From Pseudomonadota bacterium (GTDB lineage: Bacteria > Desulfobacterota > Desulfobacteria > Desulfobacterales > Desulfobacteraceae), in contig JAHJLV010000008.1 of the NCBI GenBank assembly GCA_018821535.1, positions 1-64,000 on the forward strand: a stretch of 64,000 nucleotides of DNA, written 5' to 3'. Shown piece after piece: positions 19,633 through 28,431 of the stretch. A program made the position numbers and the translations under genes. Position 1 is the stretch's first letter. Every line of letters begins with the position of its first letter. Under the pieces are notes generated by a model, which was given only the letters and a program-made list of their open reading frames with translations, searched no databases and had not been told where the DNA came from.

Positions 19633-20511
19633 ATGAAAACAGCCATGGACTCGTCTGACAGCACAAAAACAGCCCAGGTGATTTTAAAAAAATTCAGGCA
19701 GGCTAAAACAATACCAGCGGTTGCAACCCGCCTCATTAAAATGATGGAAAAGGACACTGCTGCTTTTTCAGATTTTGAAGAGGTCATAAAAATGGATGCA
19801 ACTCTGGTTCTGAGAATTTTAAAACTGGTTAACAGTTCTTATTATGCCTTGCGCACAAAAATTAAAAGTGTGGCTGAAGCCATGTCATTCCTGGGTATTG
19901 AAAATTTAAGAAATTTAATTATTATCGATGCGCTTAAACATGTTTTTACAGAAGAATCCAATATTGAAAAATTTTCAAGAAAACGGTTATGGTTCCATTG
20001 TGCAGCAGTCAGTGTCTGTTGTCAGATGATTGCAGAAAGAATATTTGAACAAAAAGGGGAGGATGTTTTCCTGTGCGGCATTCTTCATGATTTCGGGTTG
20101 ATTGTTGAAAACCAGGTGATAGAAGAAAACTTCAAGGAGCTGTGCCTTGGCTTTGATCCTGAAAAGCATCAGATTGTGGACTATGAGAACGCTGTCATCG
20201 GCACAAACCATACGATCATAGGTTACCTGCTTACAGAAGACTGGGGCCTGCCCATTGAAGTCCGGCAGGGAATAAAATGGCACCATAAGCAATTTGACAC
20301 GATTGATCCGGCCAGTCTGACCGGAATACTGCAGATTGCTGAATACCTGATTTTCCGTCTGGAGTATCACGCTTTTCCTGAAATGAAAACAAATCTGTCC
20401 CGGCCGCTGATTAACCATATGAAAAGCCATATACGGGATTATCGTGCCATTGTAGATGATCTGCCGGCAGAACTTCACAAGGCAGAGGAGATCTATGGGC
20501 TGGAAAAATAA
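19633..20511 (+). CDS. HDOD domain signalling protein
   Basis: A 292-aa single-domain HDOD protein, the second in the window. Signature parts are KTIPAVATRLIKMM near the N-terminus, VIKMDATLVLRILKLVNSSYY, and GILHDFGLIVENQV around residue 155, where an HD-like pair is present (LHDF). It follows the receiver-kinase gene by 9 bases and is likely in the same transcript. As with the first HDOD gene, a regulatory role in phosphorelay or c-di-GMP control is inferred from context only. Confidence 0.88.
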   Translation: MKTAMDSSDSTKTAQVILKKFRQAKTIPAVATRLIKMMEKDTAAFSDFEEVIKMDATLVLRILKLVNSSYYALRTKIKSVAEAMSFLGIENLRNLIIIDALKHVFTEESNIEKFSRKRLWFHCAAVSVCCQMIAERIFEQKGEDVFLCGILHDFGLIVENQVIEENFKELCLGFDPEKHQIVDYENAVIGTNHTIIGYLLTEDWGLPIEVRQGIKWHHKQFDTIDPASLTGILQIAEYLIFRLEYHAFPEMKTNLSRPLINHMKSHIRDYRAIVDDLPAELHKAEEIYGLEK

Positions 20512-20615
20512 AAAAAACAAGGTGTGCACTGCATGCTTTTTTGATAAAAGATCAAATTCAGGGGGGAAATTGTATTTAAAATGGCAGCATAAACACATAA
20601 GGGGGTGAAAACAGC

Positions 20616-23600
20616 ATGGACAGTATTAAAAAACTTCTTTTGCGCAATATGTTGCTTGTCACCTTTGTCTGTTTTGCAGGTCTCTATTTTTTCTGGGTAT
20701 GGCATGAATATGCCCGGTTTAATGAAGAAGCCGCATCCATTAAGGAAAATTTTGTCGCCTCCGAGAAAGAACGCGTGAAAACCCAGGTCCAGGCTGTTCT
20801 GGAATATGTCCAGTATATGAGAACCCAGACGCAAACCCGGCTTCAGGAGTCAATCAAAATGCGTACGGATGAAGCCTGGGCCATTGCCATGAATATCTAT
20901 AATGAAAATAAGGAATTCAAATCCCGGGAAGAAATAAAAAAAATGGTCAAGGATGCCCTCAGACCCATACGGTTTAACCGCAATCGGGGGTATTATTTTG
21001 CCTTTAACATGGATGGAATTGAAGAGCTTTTTGCTGACCGGCCTGAAATGGAAGGCCGGAATATGCTGGGGGTTCAGGGGGCAAAAGGTGAATATGTTGT
21101 GCGGGATATGATCGAAATCATCAAGGCCCACTCCCAGGGATTTTATTCCTATACCTGGTCAAAACCGGGAGAAGCGGATGTAAAAAATCTGAAAATAGCC
21201 TATGTGAAATATTTTGAGCCCTTGGGGTGGGGAATCGGAACTGGTGAATATATAGAAGACGTGGAAAAGGAAATTCAGGCAGAAGTTCTGGAAAGAATTT
21301 CAAAACTGCGGTTTGAAAACCAGGGTTATTTTTTTGGAAGTATTTTTGGCGGCCTGCCCCTGTTTACAAACGGAAAAATTGCAAAAACTCGAGTAACTAT
21401 ATGGGAATTGACTGATCCCCACGGGGTTAAAATTGTACAGGAACAGAACGCGGCTGCAAAAAAACCCGGGGGCGGATTTGTCTTTTATTCCTGGCCCAAA
21501 ATGGATTCAGATCAGTTTTTCCCCAAGATGTCCTATGTTGCGGGTATCCCGGAATGGGAATGGCTCATTGGCGCGGGAGTGTATCTGGACGGGATGGACC
21601 AGATCATACGGTCAAAGGAAAAAGCCCTTCATGAAGCGTTTTTAAAACAGGCGGTTTTATATTTTGCAGTGATGATCCTCATGTATGGCCTGATTTTTTT
21701 CTGGACCCGATATCAGGCTCATAAGATTCAATCCGGGATCAGGCTTTTTTCCAGTTTTTTTGAAACCGCATCATCCGGGGCAACAACGATTGATCCGTCA
21801 AAACTGCAGTTTGAGGAGTTCAAGCGGATTGCGGTGTTTGCCAATCAGATGATTGAAGCAAGAACAAAAGCCATTCAGGCGCTTGAGCAAAGCGAGAAAA
21901 AATTTCGAACCACATTTTTTTCCAGTCCGGATTCAATCAATATCAACCGGCTTGAGGATGGATTGTATCTTGAAATAAACCAGGGCTTTACAGATATTCT
22001 GGGATATTCCCGTGAAGATGTGATTGGAAAATCCTCGCTTGCTCTGAATATCTGGAAAGATCCAAAAGACAGAGAAAGCCTGGTTTCAGGGCTGAAAAAA
22101 GACGGGGTGGTTGAAAACCTGGAAGCAGAGTTTCTGGCAAAGGATGGGCGAATCATCGTTGGCTTGATGTCTGCTCGAATACTGAAAATCGGAAATGAAA
22201 ATGTTCTTTTGAACATTACCCGGGATATTACGGACCGCAGACACATGGAAGCAGACCGTGAACGGCATCTGGCCGCAATTGAACAGGTGGCGGAAAGTGT
22301 TGTGATTACGGACCGGCAAGGTGATATTGAATATGTCAATCCTGCATTTGAAAAAATTACAGGTTATTCAAAGCAGGAGTTAATGGGAAAAAATCCGCGA
22401 ATCCTGAAAAGCGGTGAGCAGGATGATGCGTTTTACCGGCGTCTGTGGGAGACGATCACAGGTGGGGAGACCTGGAACGGCAGGCTGACCAACAAAAAAA
22501 AGAATGGCAGCTTTTATGTTGAAGAAGCCACCATTTCACCTGTGGTGGACAAAGCAGGGAGAATCATCAATTTTGTGGCGGTCAAGCGGGACATTACCGA
22601 AGATATCCGGATGGAAAAAATACTGCGGCAGTCCCAGAGAATGGAAGCCATTGGCACCCTTGCCGGCGGGATTGCCCATGATTTTAATAATATTCTTTTT
22701 CCCATTGTGGGTCATGCAGAAATGCTGCTGGAGGATGTTCCGGAAAAAGAAAGTTTTATCAGGGCCAGTCTGAATGAAATCTATACCAGCGCTTTGAGAG
22801 CCCGGGACCTTGTGCAGCAGATCCTGGCTTTTTCCCGCCAGGGAAAAACCCAGTTAAAACTGATGAAAATGCAGCCCATCATTAAAGAGGCTTTAAAGCT
22901 TATCAGATCCACCATCCCCACAACCATTTCCATCCGCCAGAATATCGAATCCGAATGCGGTCCTGTCCAGGCAGACCCCACCCAGATCCATCAGATTGTA
23001 ATGAATCTTGCAACCAATGCCTATCATGCCATGGAGGACACCGGCGGAGAACTTACAGTGACGCTTAAACAGATTCAGCTGGGTAGAGATGAATTGACAT
23101 TTCCTGAAATGGTACCAGGCATGTATTCATGCCTGACCATAGCAGACACAGGTACAGGCATGGATAAACGAACACTGGATCAGATTTTTGATCCTTTTTT
23201 CACCACAAAGGAAAAAGGCAAGGGCACGGGAATGGGGCTGTCTGTGGTTCATGGCATAGTGAAAAGCCTCAATGGCGAAATACGGGTTTACAGTGAGCCT
23301 GGCAAAGGGACGGAATTTCGTGTTTATCTGCCGGTTATACAGGGCAGTTTTGAAACCTCGGAGGAGCCGGCAAATGCACCGCTTTTGGGGGGCACTGAAA
23401 CCGTTCTGCTGGTGGATGATGAGGACAGTATTATTGCACTGGAAAAACAGGTGCTGGAGCGTTTGGGATATCAGGTTGTTTCGTATAACAGCAGCATTGA
23501 AGCCCTGGCCGCTTTCAATGCCCGGCCGGATGCATTTGATATTGTTGTGTCTGATATGGCAATGCCCAATCTGCCCGGGGATAAACTTGCAGCTGAATTG

Positions 23601-23762
23601 ATCCGCATCCGGCCTGACATTCCCATACTGATTTGTACAGGCTTCAGTGAAGCCATGACCGAAGAAAAAATAACGGCCGCAGGTATACGGGGGCTTTTGA
23701 TGAAACCGATTATTACCCGGGACTTTGTCCGGATGATAAGAAAAATTCTGGATAATCCCTGA
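20616..23762 (+). CDS. Cache-PAS hybrid histidine kinase (1048 aa)
   Basis: A large membrane sensor kinase. A membrane segment near residues 8-27 starts a periplasmic region with two Cache-type modules (YYFAFNMDGIEELFAD and YFFGSIFGGLPLFTN are typical strands), closed by a second membrane segment at about 345-365. Two PAS domains follow (about 425-545 and 550-670). HisKA has His688 in GGIAHDFNNIL, then HATPase and a C-terminal receiver with Asp980 in VSDMAMP. Cache domains bind small organic ligands. The kinase-receiver half is a close copy of the 12963-15140 kinase, so two inputs may converge on the same output. A GGGGGTGAAAA ribosome site precedes the ATG. Confidence 0.94.
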   Translation: MDSIKKLLLRNMLLVTFVCFAGLYFFWVWHEYARFNEEAASIKENFVASEKERVKTQVQAVLEYVQYMRTQTQTRLQESIKMRTDEAWAIAMNIYNENKEFKSREEIKKMVKDALRPIRFNRNRGYYFAFNMDGIEELFADRPEMEGRNMLGVQGAKGEYVVRDMIEIIKAHSQGFYSYTWSKPGEADVKNLKIAYVKYFEPLGWGIGTGEYIEDVEKEIQAEVLERISKLRFENQGYFFGSIFGGLPLFTNGKIAKTRVTIWELTDPHGVKIVQEQNAAAKKPGGGFVFYSWPKMDSDQFFPKMSYVAGIPEWEWLIGAGVYLDGMDQIIRSKEKALHEAFLKQAVLYFAVMILMYGLIFFWTRYQAHKIQSGIRLFSSFFETASSGATTIDPSKLQFEEFKRIAVFANQMIEARTKAIQALEQSEKKFRTTFFSSPDSININRLEDGLYLEINQGFTDILGYSREDVIGKSSLALNIWKDPKDRESLVSGLKKDGVVENLEAEFLAKDGRIIVGLMSARILKIGNENVLLNITRDITDRRHMEADRERHLAAIEQVAESVVITDRQGDIEYVNPAFEKITGYSKQELMGKNPRILKSGEQDDAFYRRLWETITGGETWNGRLTNKKKNGSFYVEEATISPVVDKAGRIINFVAVKRDITEDIRMEKILRQSQRMEAIGTLAGGIAHDFNNILFPIVGHAEMLLEDVPEKESFIRASLNEIYTSALRARDLVQQILAFSRQGKTQLKLMKMQPIIKEALKLIRSTIPTTISIRQNIESECGPVQADPTQIHQIVMNLATNAYHAMEDTGGELTVTLKQIQLGRDELTFPEMVPGMYSCLTIADTGTGMDKRTLDQIFDPFFTTKEKGKGTGMGLSVVHGIVKSLNGEIRVYSEPGKGTEFRVYLPVIQGSFETSEEPANAPLLGGTETVLLVDDEDSIIALEKQVLERLGYQVVSYNSSIEALAAFNARPDAFDIVVSDMAMPNLPGDKLAAELIRIRPDIPILICTGFSEAMTEEKITAAGIRGLLMKPIITRDFVRMIRKILDNP

Positions 23763-23773
23763 GAAAAGTCAGG
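23758..23773. terminator. Short hairpin between convergent operons
   Basis: CCTGA and TCAGG form a small stem around a 6-base loop, overlapping the stop of the plus-strand kinase gene and lying in the 23-base gap to the convergent minus-strand gene. No clear T-run is present, so it is only a candidate terminator. Confidence 0.3.
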
Positions 23774-23785
23774 CCGGGTTGCTGT

Positions 23786-24979
23786 TTATTCAGGCGCATC
23801 GTACAGATCAAAATCCGGATAGTGCTTTTTCATGCAGTCCTGGCAGATGCCGTGGCTGAACCTGGCTTCGGAATGCTCATGAATATACAGTTCAAGCTGA
23901 CTCCAGTATCCTTTGTCATCCCGTATTTTTTTACAGTATGAACAGATGGGGAGCAGACCGCTGAGCTGTTTTACATTTTCCAATGCCCGCCTGAGTTCCT
24001 GAATCAGTTCGGTTTTCTGTTCTTCAGCCTTGTCCCGATCGTCTATGTTCCGGCTGTTCTGAAGCGCAATGGCGGCAAGTTCGCCAAACCCGCCGGCAAT
24101 ATCTGCATCGTTTGGTGTGAAATCAGATGCTTTGTTTGCAAGTCCCATGATGCCGACGGTTTTCTGCTCAATGACAAGAGGCGCAAATAATACATTTTTC
24201 AGCGGCACATGTCCTTGTGGCATGAATTTTATCCATTCAGAATGCATGAAATCATTATCAAATACAGTGGAGCAGGTTCGATAGGCATTTTCTCTCAATC
24301 CCCGGATGGGCATGGGCAATGCCGGATCAACTGTACAGGGCAGGTTGCCGGCCTCCAGAAACAAGACCTCGTTTTCAGAGCCATCTTCGGACAGCAGGGC
24401 AATATAACCGGATGTGGATCCGATCAGCTCTGAGCAGATATCAAAGACTTTCCGGGCCGTGGTTTTAAAGTCAGTCTGCCCGAGAACCGCACGGGCTCCT
24501 TTCAGAAGTCCTGCAATTTCTTTTTCCCGGATGGTGGACTGCTCCAGGGCGTTTTGAAGTGTGCGCCGGGTGGATTTCAGGCTGGCAACAAGGCGGTGAC
24601 GCTCCATGGCATAACGGATGGATCGAACAATGGTGGCAACAGAAGGTTCGCCTTTGCTGATATAGTCCTGGGCACCCTGCTGGACAGCGCAAAGGGCTGT
24701 TTCAAGGTCGTTTGTCCCTGAGATGATAATAACCGGGATTTCAGGATACTGGCTGTGAAAGGATAAAAAAGTATCCAGCCCGTAACTGTCCGGAAGGTGA
24801 AGATCAAGAATGGCCACGTCCGGTAAACAGGTCTGGGCCATGGCAAGTGCTTCTTCAAGTCGCTGGGCATGAAAGACCCGGGTTTCAATGTCTTCAGATG
24901 AGGCAAGCATTTCTGTCAGCAGCAGTGCATCATCCATATTATCTTCCAGCATCAGAACCGTAACGGGTTGACGTGCCAT
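23786..24979 (-). CDS. Receiver-GAF protein with Cys-rich C-terminal tail
   Basis: A 397-aa protein with an N-terminal receiver (phospho-accepting Asp59 in ILDLHLPDSYG), a coiled-coil linker and a GAF domain at about residues 165-320 that could bind a small ligand. The last 55 residues carry two C-x2-C pairs (LPICSYCKKIRDD and GICQDCMKK) with conserved aromatic residues; this tail recurs at the end of many signalling proteins in related bacteria and could bind metal. No DNA-binding or enzymatic output is visible. It is the last gene of a minus-strand three-gene unit; its start overlaps the stop of the preceding receiver gene by one base. Confidence 0.88.
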   Translation of the reverse strand: MARQPVTVLMLEDNMDDALLLTEMLASSEDIETRVFHAQRLEEALAMAQTCLPDVAILDLHLPDSYGLDTFLSFHSQYPEIPVIIISGTNDLETALCAVQQGAQDYISKGEPSVATIVRSIRYAMERHRLVASLKSTRRTLQNALEQSTIREKEIAGLLKGARAVLGQTDFKTTARKVFDICSELIGSTSGYIALLSEDGSENEVLFLEAGNLPCTVDPALPMPIRGLRENAYRTCSTVFDNDFMHSEWIKFMPQGHVPLKNVLFAPLVIEQKTVGIMGLANKASDFTPNDADIAGGFGELAAIALQNSRNIDDRDKAEEQKTELIQELRRALENVKQLSGLLPICSYCKKIRDDKGYWSQLELYIHEHSEARFSHGICQDCMKKHYPDFDLYDAPE

Positions 24980-25431
24980 TATTCACTCCTTCTGGGCAGT
25001 TTGACCAGTTGAAACCAGAACCCTTCGATCTGTTTCACAATTTCGGAAAACTGTTTAAAATCCACGGGCTTTGAAATATAACAGTTGGCATGCAGCTTGT
25101 ACGCCTTGCAGACATCTTCTTCGCTTTGGGAGGTGGTCAGCACCACCACGGGCAGATCGGTGAGATCCGGGTCATTGCGGACAGTCTTTAATACTTCCCG
25201 CCCATCCATCAATGGCAGGTTTAAATCCAGAAGAATCAGATCAGGCCTGGGTTTGTTCGCATATTCCCCCTGGCGGCGTAAAAATTTCATGGCAGCAATG
25301 CCGTCAGAGACAACATGGACATCCATTCGTACTTTGGAGTCTTTTAATGCCTCCAGTGTCAGTTCCACATCATCGATATTGTCTTCAACCAGAAGAACCT
25401 GGGCCGGTGAAATACTGTTATTGTCCGTCAT
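24979..25431 (-). CDS. Rcp1-type single-domain response regulator
   Basis: A 150-aa receiver of the class with a long insertion around the phosphorylation site, seen in Rcp1 and other partners of phytochrome-like and PAS kinases. The acidic residues are in LVEDNIDD, the phospho-accepting Asp69 in LLDLNLPLMDG, the switch Thr in VLTTS and the Lys in SKPVD. It has no output domain. The start overlaps the stop of the upstream kinase gene by 4 bases (ATGA), so the two are coupled and form a cognate pair. Confidence 0.92.
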   Translation of the reverse strand: MTDNNSISPAQVLLVEDNIDDVELTLEALKDSKVRMDVHVVSDGIAAMKFLRRQGEYANKPRPDLILLDLNLPLMDGREVLKTVRNDPDLTDLPVVVLTTSQSEEDVCKAYKLHANCYISKPVDFKQFSEIVKQIEGFWFQLVKLPRRSE

Positions 25432-27515
25432 TTTGTTTTCCTTTGTTTCGGGAGGGTGAAAAAAAAGGTGGTGCCCTCATTCTGGGAAGATTCCAGCCAG
25501 ATCCTGCCATGATGGCGGTCGATAATTTTCTGGCACAGCGCAAGGCCGATTCCGGTACCGGAATATTCCTGCCGGGTGTGCAAGCGCTGGAAAATCATGA
25601 AAATCCGTTCGTGAAACTGAGGGTCAATACCAATGCCATTGTCCTTGACATGAAAAATGTATTCATCAGCTGTGTCCCGGCAGCCGATCTCGATAACCGC
25701 GGGGCAGTTTTCGTTGTATTTGACAGCATTTGTCATCAGATTCTGGAACAGGCTTGTGATCTGGATGCGGTCCACAATAACCATGGGCAGATCAGAAGAC
25801 ACGGTGACCTGTATCTGTTTTTCCTGGAAAGCGGATGTGAGTGTTTCAGCAATGTCGTTTACCACCCTGTGCAGATCGGTTGCTTTTAAAACAAGTTCCT
25901 GGGTGTTGACCCGGGATAGACGCAGCAGATCATTGATAAGACTCTGCATCCGTGTTCCGGCATTGACTGCCCGTTCAATATAGTGCTTTGCTTTTTCATC
26001 CAGATGGTTTGTAAATCTGGATTCTAACAGCTGGAGAAACCCGACAACCGCCCGCAGGGGTTCCTGGAGATCATGGGAGGCCACATAGGCAAACTGCTGG
26101 AGTGCTGCATTGGATTTTTCAAGATCTGCCAGGGTCTGTTTCAGGGAGGCTTCCATGTTAAGCCGTTCTGTGAGATCCACAAAAGTGGCCAGAAAATGAT
26201 CATGAAGAACAGTGCCTGAAATAATGACATTCCTGATTTCATTGTTCTTGCAGGTCATCTGGTATTCAACAGGATCAATATCAATATGAAAGGTTTTTGC
26301 CCGGGTCACTGCATCTGCCCATGTGGATCTGACCCATTGCCGGTATTTGGGGTCTGGATACACCTTTTCCCACCAGTGGTCCAGCGTGGGAATGTCAGCC
26401 AGGGTATACCCGAAGACCTGTGTGAGTTTTGAGTTGATATCCAGAATACTGCCATCATCCTTGACAAAACACATGGGAATGGCAGCAGAATGAAAAAGCA
26501 TTCTGAATTTGCTTTCACTTTTCTGGAGGGTCTGTTCAGCCAGGTTGCGGTCCTGAACTTCCTGTCTCAGATGCTTTGTTTTACGGGCAATCTCTTTTTT
26601 CATGATCCACAGCCCGATGATGGCGGCCAAAAACAAGATGGGCATCACAATGAATGTCAGCGCCTTGACCAGTTCCTTCCATCCGGGTTTGGGCAGGGGC
26701 AGAATCGGGCTGAACCATTTGTCATACAGTTCATTATATTGCCCGTTGGCAATCACTATGGCCAGTCCTTCATTCAAAAGTGCCAGCAGTTCCTTGTTCC
26801 CCTCTGTTACTGCAAAACTGAATTTTTGTTCATATCCGGAAAGGGGTTTGCCAACCGGTCTGAGATTGGTTTCTTTAAACGAATGGATGCTGACCACATT
26901 CTGGATATCCAGTTTTTTGAGAAGCTGGGTTCCCACCAGCTGAAGCATCAGTACTGCATCATGACGTCCTGAGGACAGCAGTTGCAGTGCCTGTTCGTAA
27001 GTGTCTGTCAAAATAAGCGTGTCGGTCAGATGATTTTTAACAGCATATTCATGGGCATTGTCTCCTCTCATGACAATCACCTGTTTTTGTTTCAGATCTG
27101 CCTCGCTCTGGATGGAGACTTCGTTATCCCGGACAAAAATGGTTCCATGCAGACGCATATATGATGCGGAAAAATCAAAGACCCTGTTCCGGTCCTCTGA
27201 ATAGGAGACAAATGGCAGAACATCTATTTGGCCGTTGGTCAGCTGATTTTTGATTTCGTGCCATGGGCCGACGCTGAAATCAACGGGGATGTTCATGGCA
27301 GCTGCCACGGCCTTTAAAAGGTCAACGGAAAAACCGTTGGCAGATCCATCTTCACGAACCACGGCAAACGGCGGATAGTCCAGTTCGCTGGCAGACTTCA
27401 AGGTGGTATGAAGATACTTTCCATGATCAAGGTCCTCAGCCGCAGCTGAAGATGCCAGAACACACAACATCCACAGGAAAAACAGAAAACTTGATCGTGA
27501 AAAGAAAAAAAGCAT
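25428..27515 (-). CDS. Sensor histidine kinase with periplasmic solute-binding domain
   Basis: A 695-aa kinase. An N-terminal signal segment (LFFLWMLCVLASSAAAEDL) leads into a family 3 solute-binding domain (about residues 35-270; PPFAVVREDGSANGFSVDLL is typical), followed by a membrane segment at about 280-305 and a PAS domain (about 330-450). HisKA has His481 in VASHDLQEPLRA and the HATPase carries DNGIGID and GTGIGLAL. The binding domain is of the type that recognises amino acids or related compounds, so this kinase should sense a periplasmic solute directly. It heads the minus-strand operon with the two response regulators. Confidence 0.93.
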   Translation of the reverse strand: MLFFFSRSSFLFFLWMLCVLASSAAAEDLDHGKYLHTTLKSASELDYPPFAVVREDGSANGFSVDLLKAVAAAMNIPVDFSVGPWHEIKNQLTNGQIDVLPFVSYSEDRNRVFDFSASYMRLHGTIFVRDNEVSIQSEADLKQKQVIVMRGDNAHEYAVKNHLTDTLILTDTYEQALQLLSSGRHDAVLMLQLVGTQLLKKLDIQNVVSIHSFKETNLRPVGKPLSGYEQKFSFAVTEGNKELLALLNEGLAIVIANGQYNELYDKWFSPILPLPKPGWKELVKALTFIVMPILFLAAIIGLWIMKKEIARKTKHLRQEVQDRNLAEQTLQKSESKFRMLFHSAAIPMCFVKDDGSILDINSKLTQVFGYTLADIPTLDHWWEKVYPDPKYRQWVRSTWADAVTRAKTFHIDIDPVEYQMTCKNNEIRNVIISGTVLHDHFLATFVDLTERLNMEASLKQTLADLEKSNAALQQFAYVASHDLQEPLRAVVGFLQLLESRFTNHLDEKAKHYIERAVNAGTRMQSLINDLLRLSRVNTQELVLKATDLHRVVNDIAETLTSAFQEKQIQVTVSSDLPMVIVDRIQITSLFQNLMTNAVKYNENCPAVIEIGCRDTADEYIFHVKDNGIGIDPQFHERIFMIFQRLHTRQEYSGTGIGLALCQKIIDRHHGRIWLESSQNEGTTFFFTLPKQRKTK

Positions 27516-27708
27516 CAGTGGCCTCTTTGCGTATCAATCTGTATCAATTGGATGAAGTATATCCCACCTGTTTTCTTTTGACAAGAAGCGAAAAAATTCA
27601 CCCTTTTATAGACCTGTTGTAAAAAATTCTGTATAGTAATAAGGTTTATGCCGTTTTGGGATAATGATGCGATGGTGTATATAAATTTTAAGAACAGGAC
27701 TGGAATCT

Positions 27709-28335
27709 GTGACAAAAGAAATGCAAAAGAATAAGCCGAAGAAGAAAAGTTCAGCCCATGACAGGATTTTGTCCAAGGCCAGGACACTTTTTGGTAAAAA
27801 AGGGTATCAGCATACCACCTTGAGAGCTATCGCGGAAGCGTGCGGATGTGAACCTGCAAATATTTATAATTTTTTTTCCAGTAAGGAAAATATATTATTT
27901 GAAATTCTTGATCAGGAAATGGACGGCATTCTTGCTGATATTAACAAGATAACCAGAGATGAAAAAGCAGACCCCGTGGATCATTTAAAGGCCATTTTTG
28001 ATTCTCACGGCAGGGTGACGCTTGGAAAAATGAGGACATCAAGAACCTTGTTTGATTCAAGCTTAAGAAGTCTGAGCAACAAACATCAGAGAATTATTAT
28101 TGAAAAGCGCGATGAATATGACAGGATTTTGAGGCTTGTCATCCAGCGGGGGATTGATTCTGGTGTTTTTGATCAAACTGATGTAAAAATGGCCTCGTTT
28201 GCCATTGCCTCAATCATTGCAAGAGCCAGGGTATGGTATCGGCCGGGGGGTGTGAAGTCGGTGGATGAAATTATTAACACTTTATTTTTATTTGCCTTAA
28301 AGGCGCTGGGATATAAAGGCAAATTTGTGATATGA
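27709..28335 (+). CDS. TetR-family transcriptional regulator
   Basis: A 208-aa TetR regulator. The helix-turn-helix lies at about residues 17-65 (ARTLFGKKGYQHTTLRAIAEACGCEPANIYNFFSSKENIL). The C-terminal ligand domain resembles the TetR_C groups that bind acyl-CoA. The frame starts with GTG at 27709 after an AGGA; ATG at 27721 is an alternative. It stands directly upstream of an AbfD-like dehydratase. A perfect 7+7 base inverted repeat overlaps its stop codon, which is a good candidate operator for control of that downstream gene. Confidence 0.88.
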   Translation: MTKEMQKNKPKKKSSAHDRILSKARTLFGKKGYQHTTLRAIAEACGCEPANIYNFFSSKENILFEILDQEMDGILADINKITRDEKADPVDHLKAIFDSHGRVTLGKMRTSRTLFDSSLRSLSNKHQRIIIEKRDEYDRILRLVIQRGIDSGVFDQTDVKMASFAIASIIARARVWYRPGGVKSVDEIINTLFLFALKALGYKGKFVI

Positions 28336-28351
28336 TACAGACGGTGTATCA
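28333..28351. promoter_or_regulatory. Candidate TetR operator TGATACA-N5-TGTATCA
   Basis: A perfect inverted repeat with 7-base arms, separated by 5 bases, begins on the TGA stop of the TetR gene and lies about 80 bases before the AbfD-like gene. The geometry (19 bp dyad) suits a TetR dimer. That the adjacent TetR binds it is inferred. Confidence 0.55.
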
Positions 28352-28431
28352 AAAAGAACGATACGACATCAGATGAATACAGAATTTGATAAATATAAAA
28401 ATAAGTAAAAAACAGGAGAGAGATAACCGCT

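Noticed and set aside
25212-25889. Plus-strand frame of 225 codons opposite the kinase/receiver genes
   Set aside because: It is a shadow of the well-supported minus-strand kinase and receiver genes.
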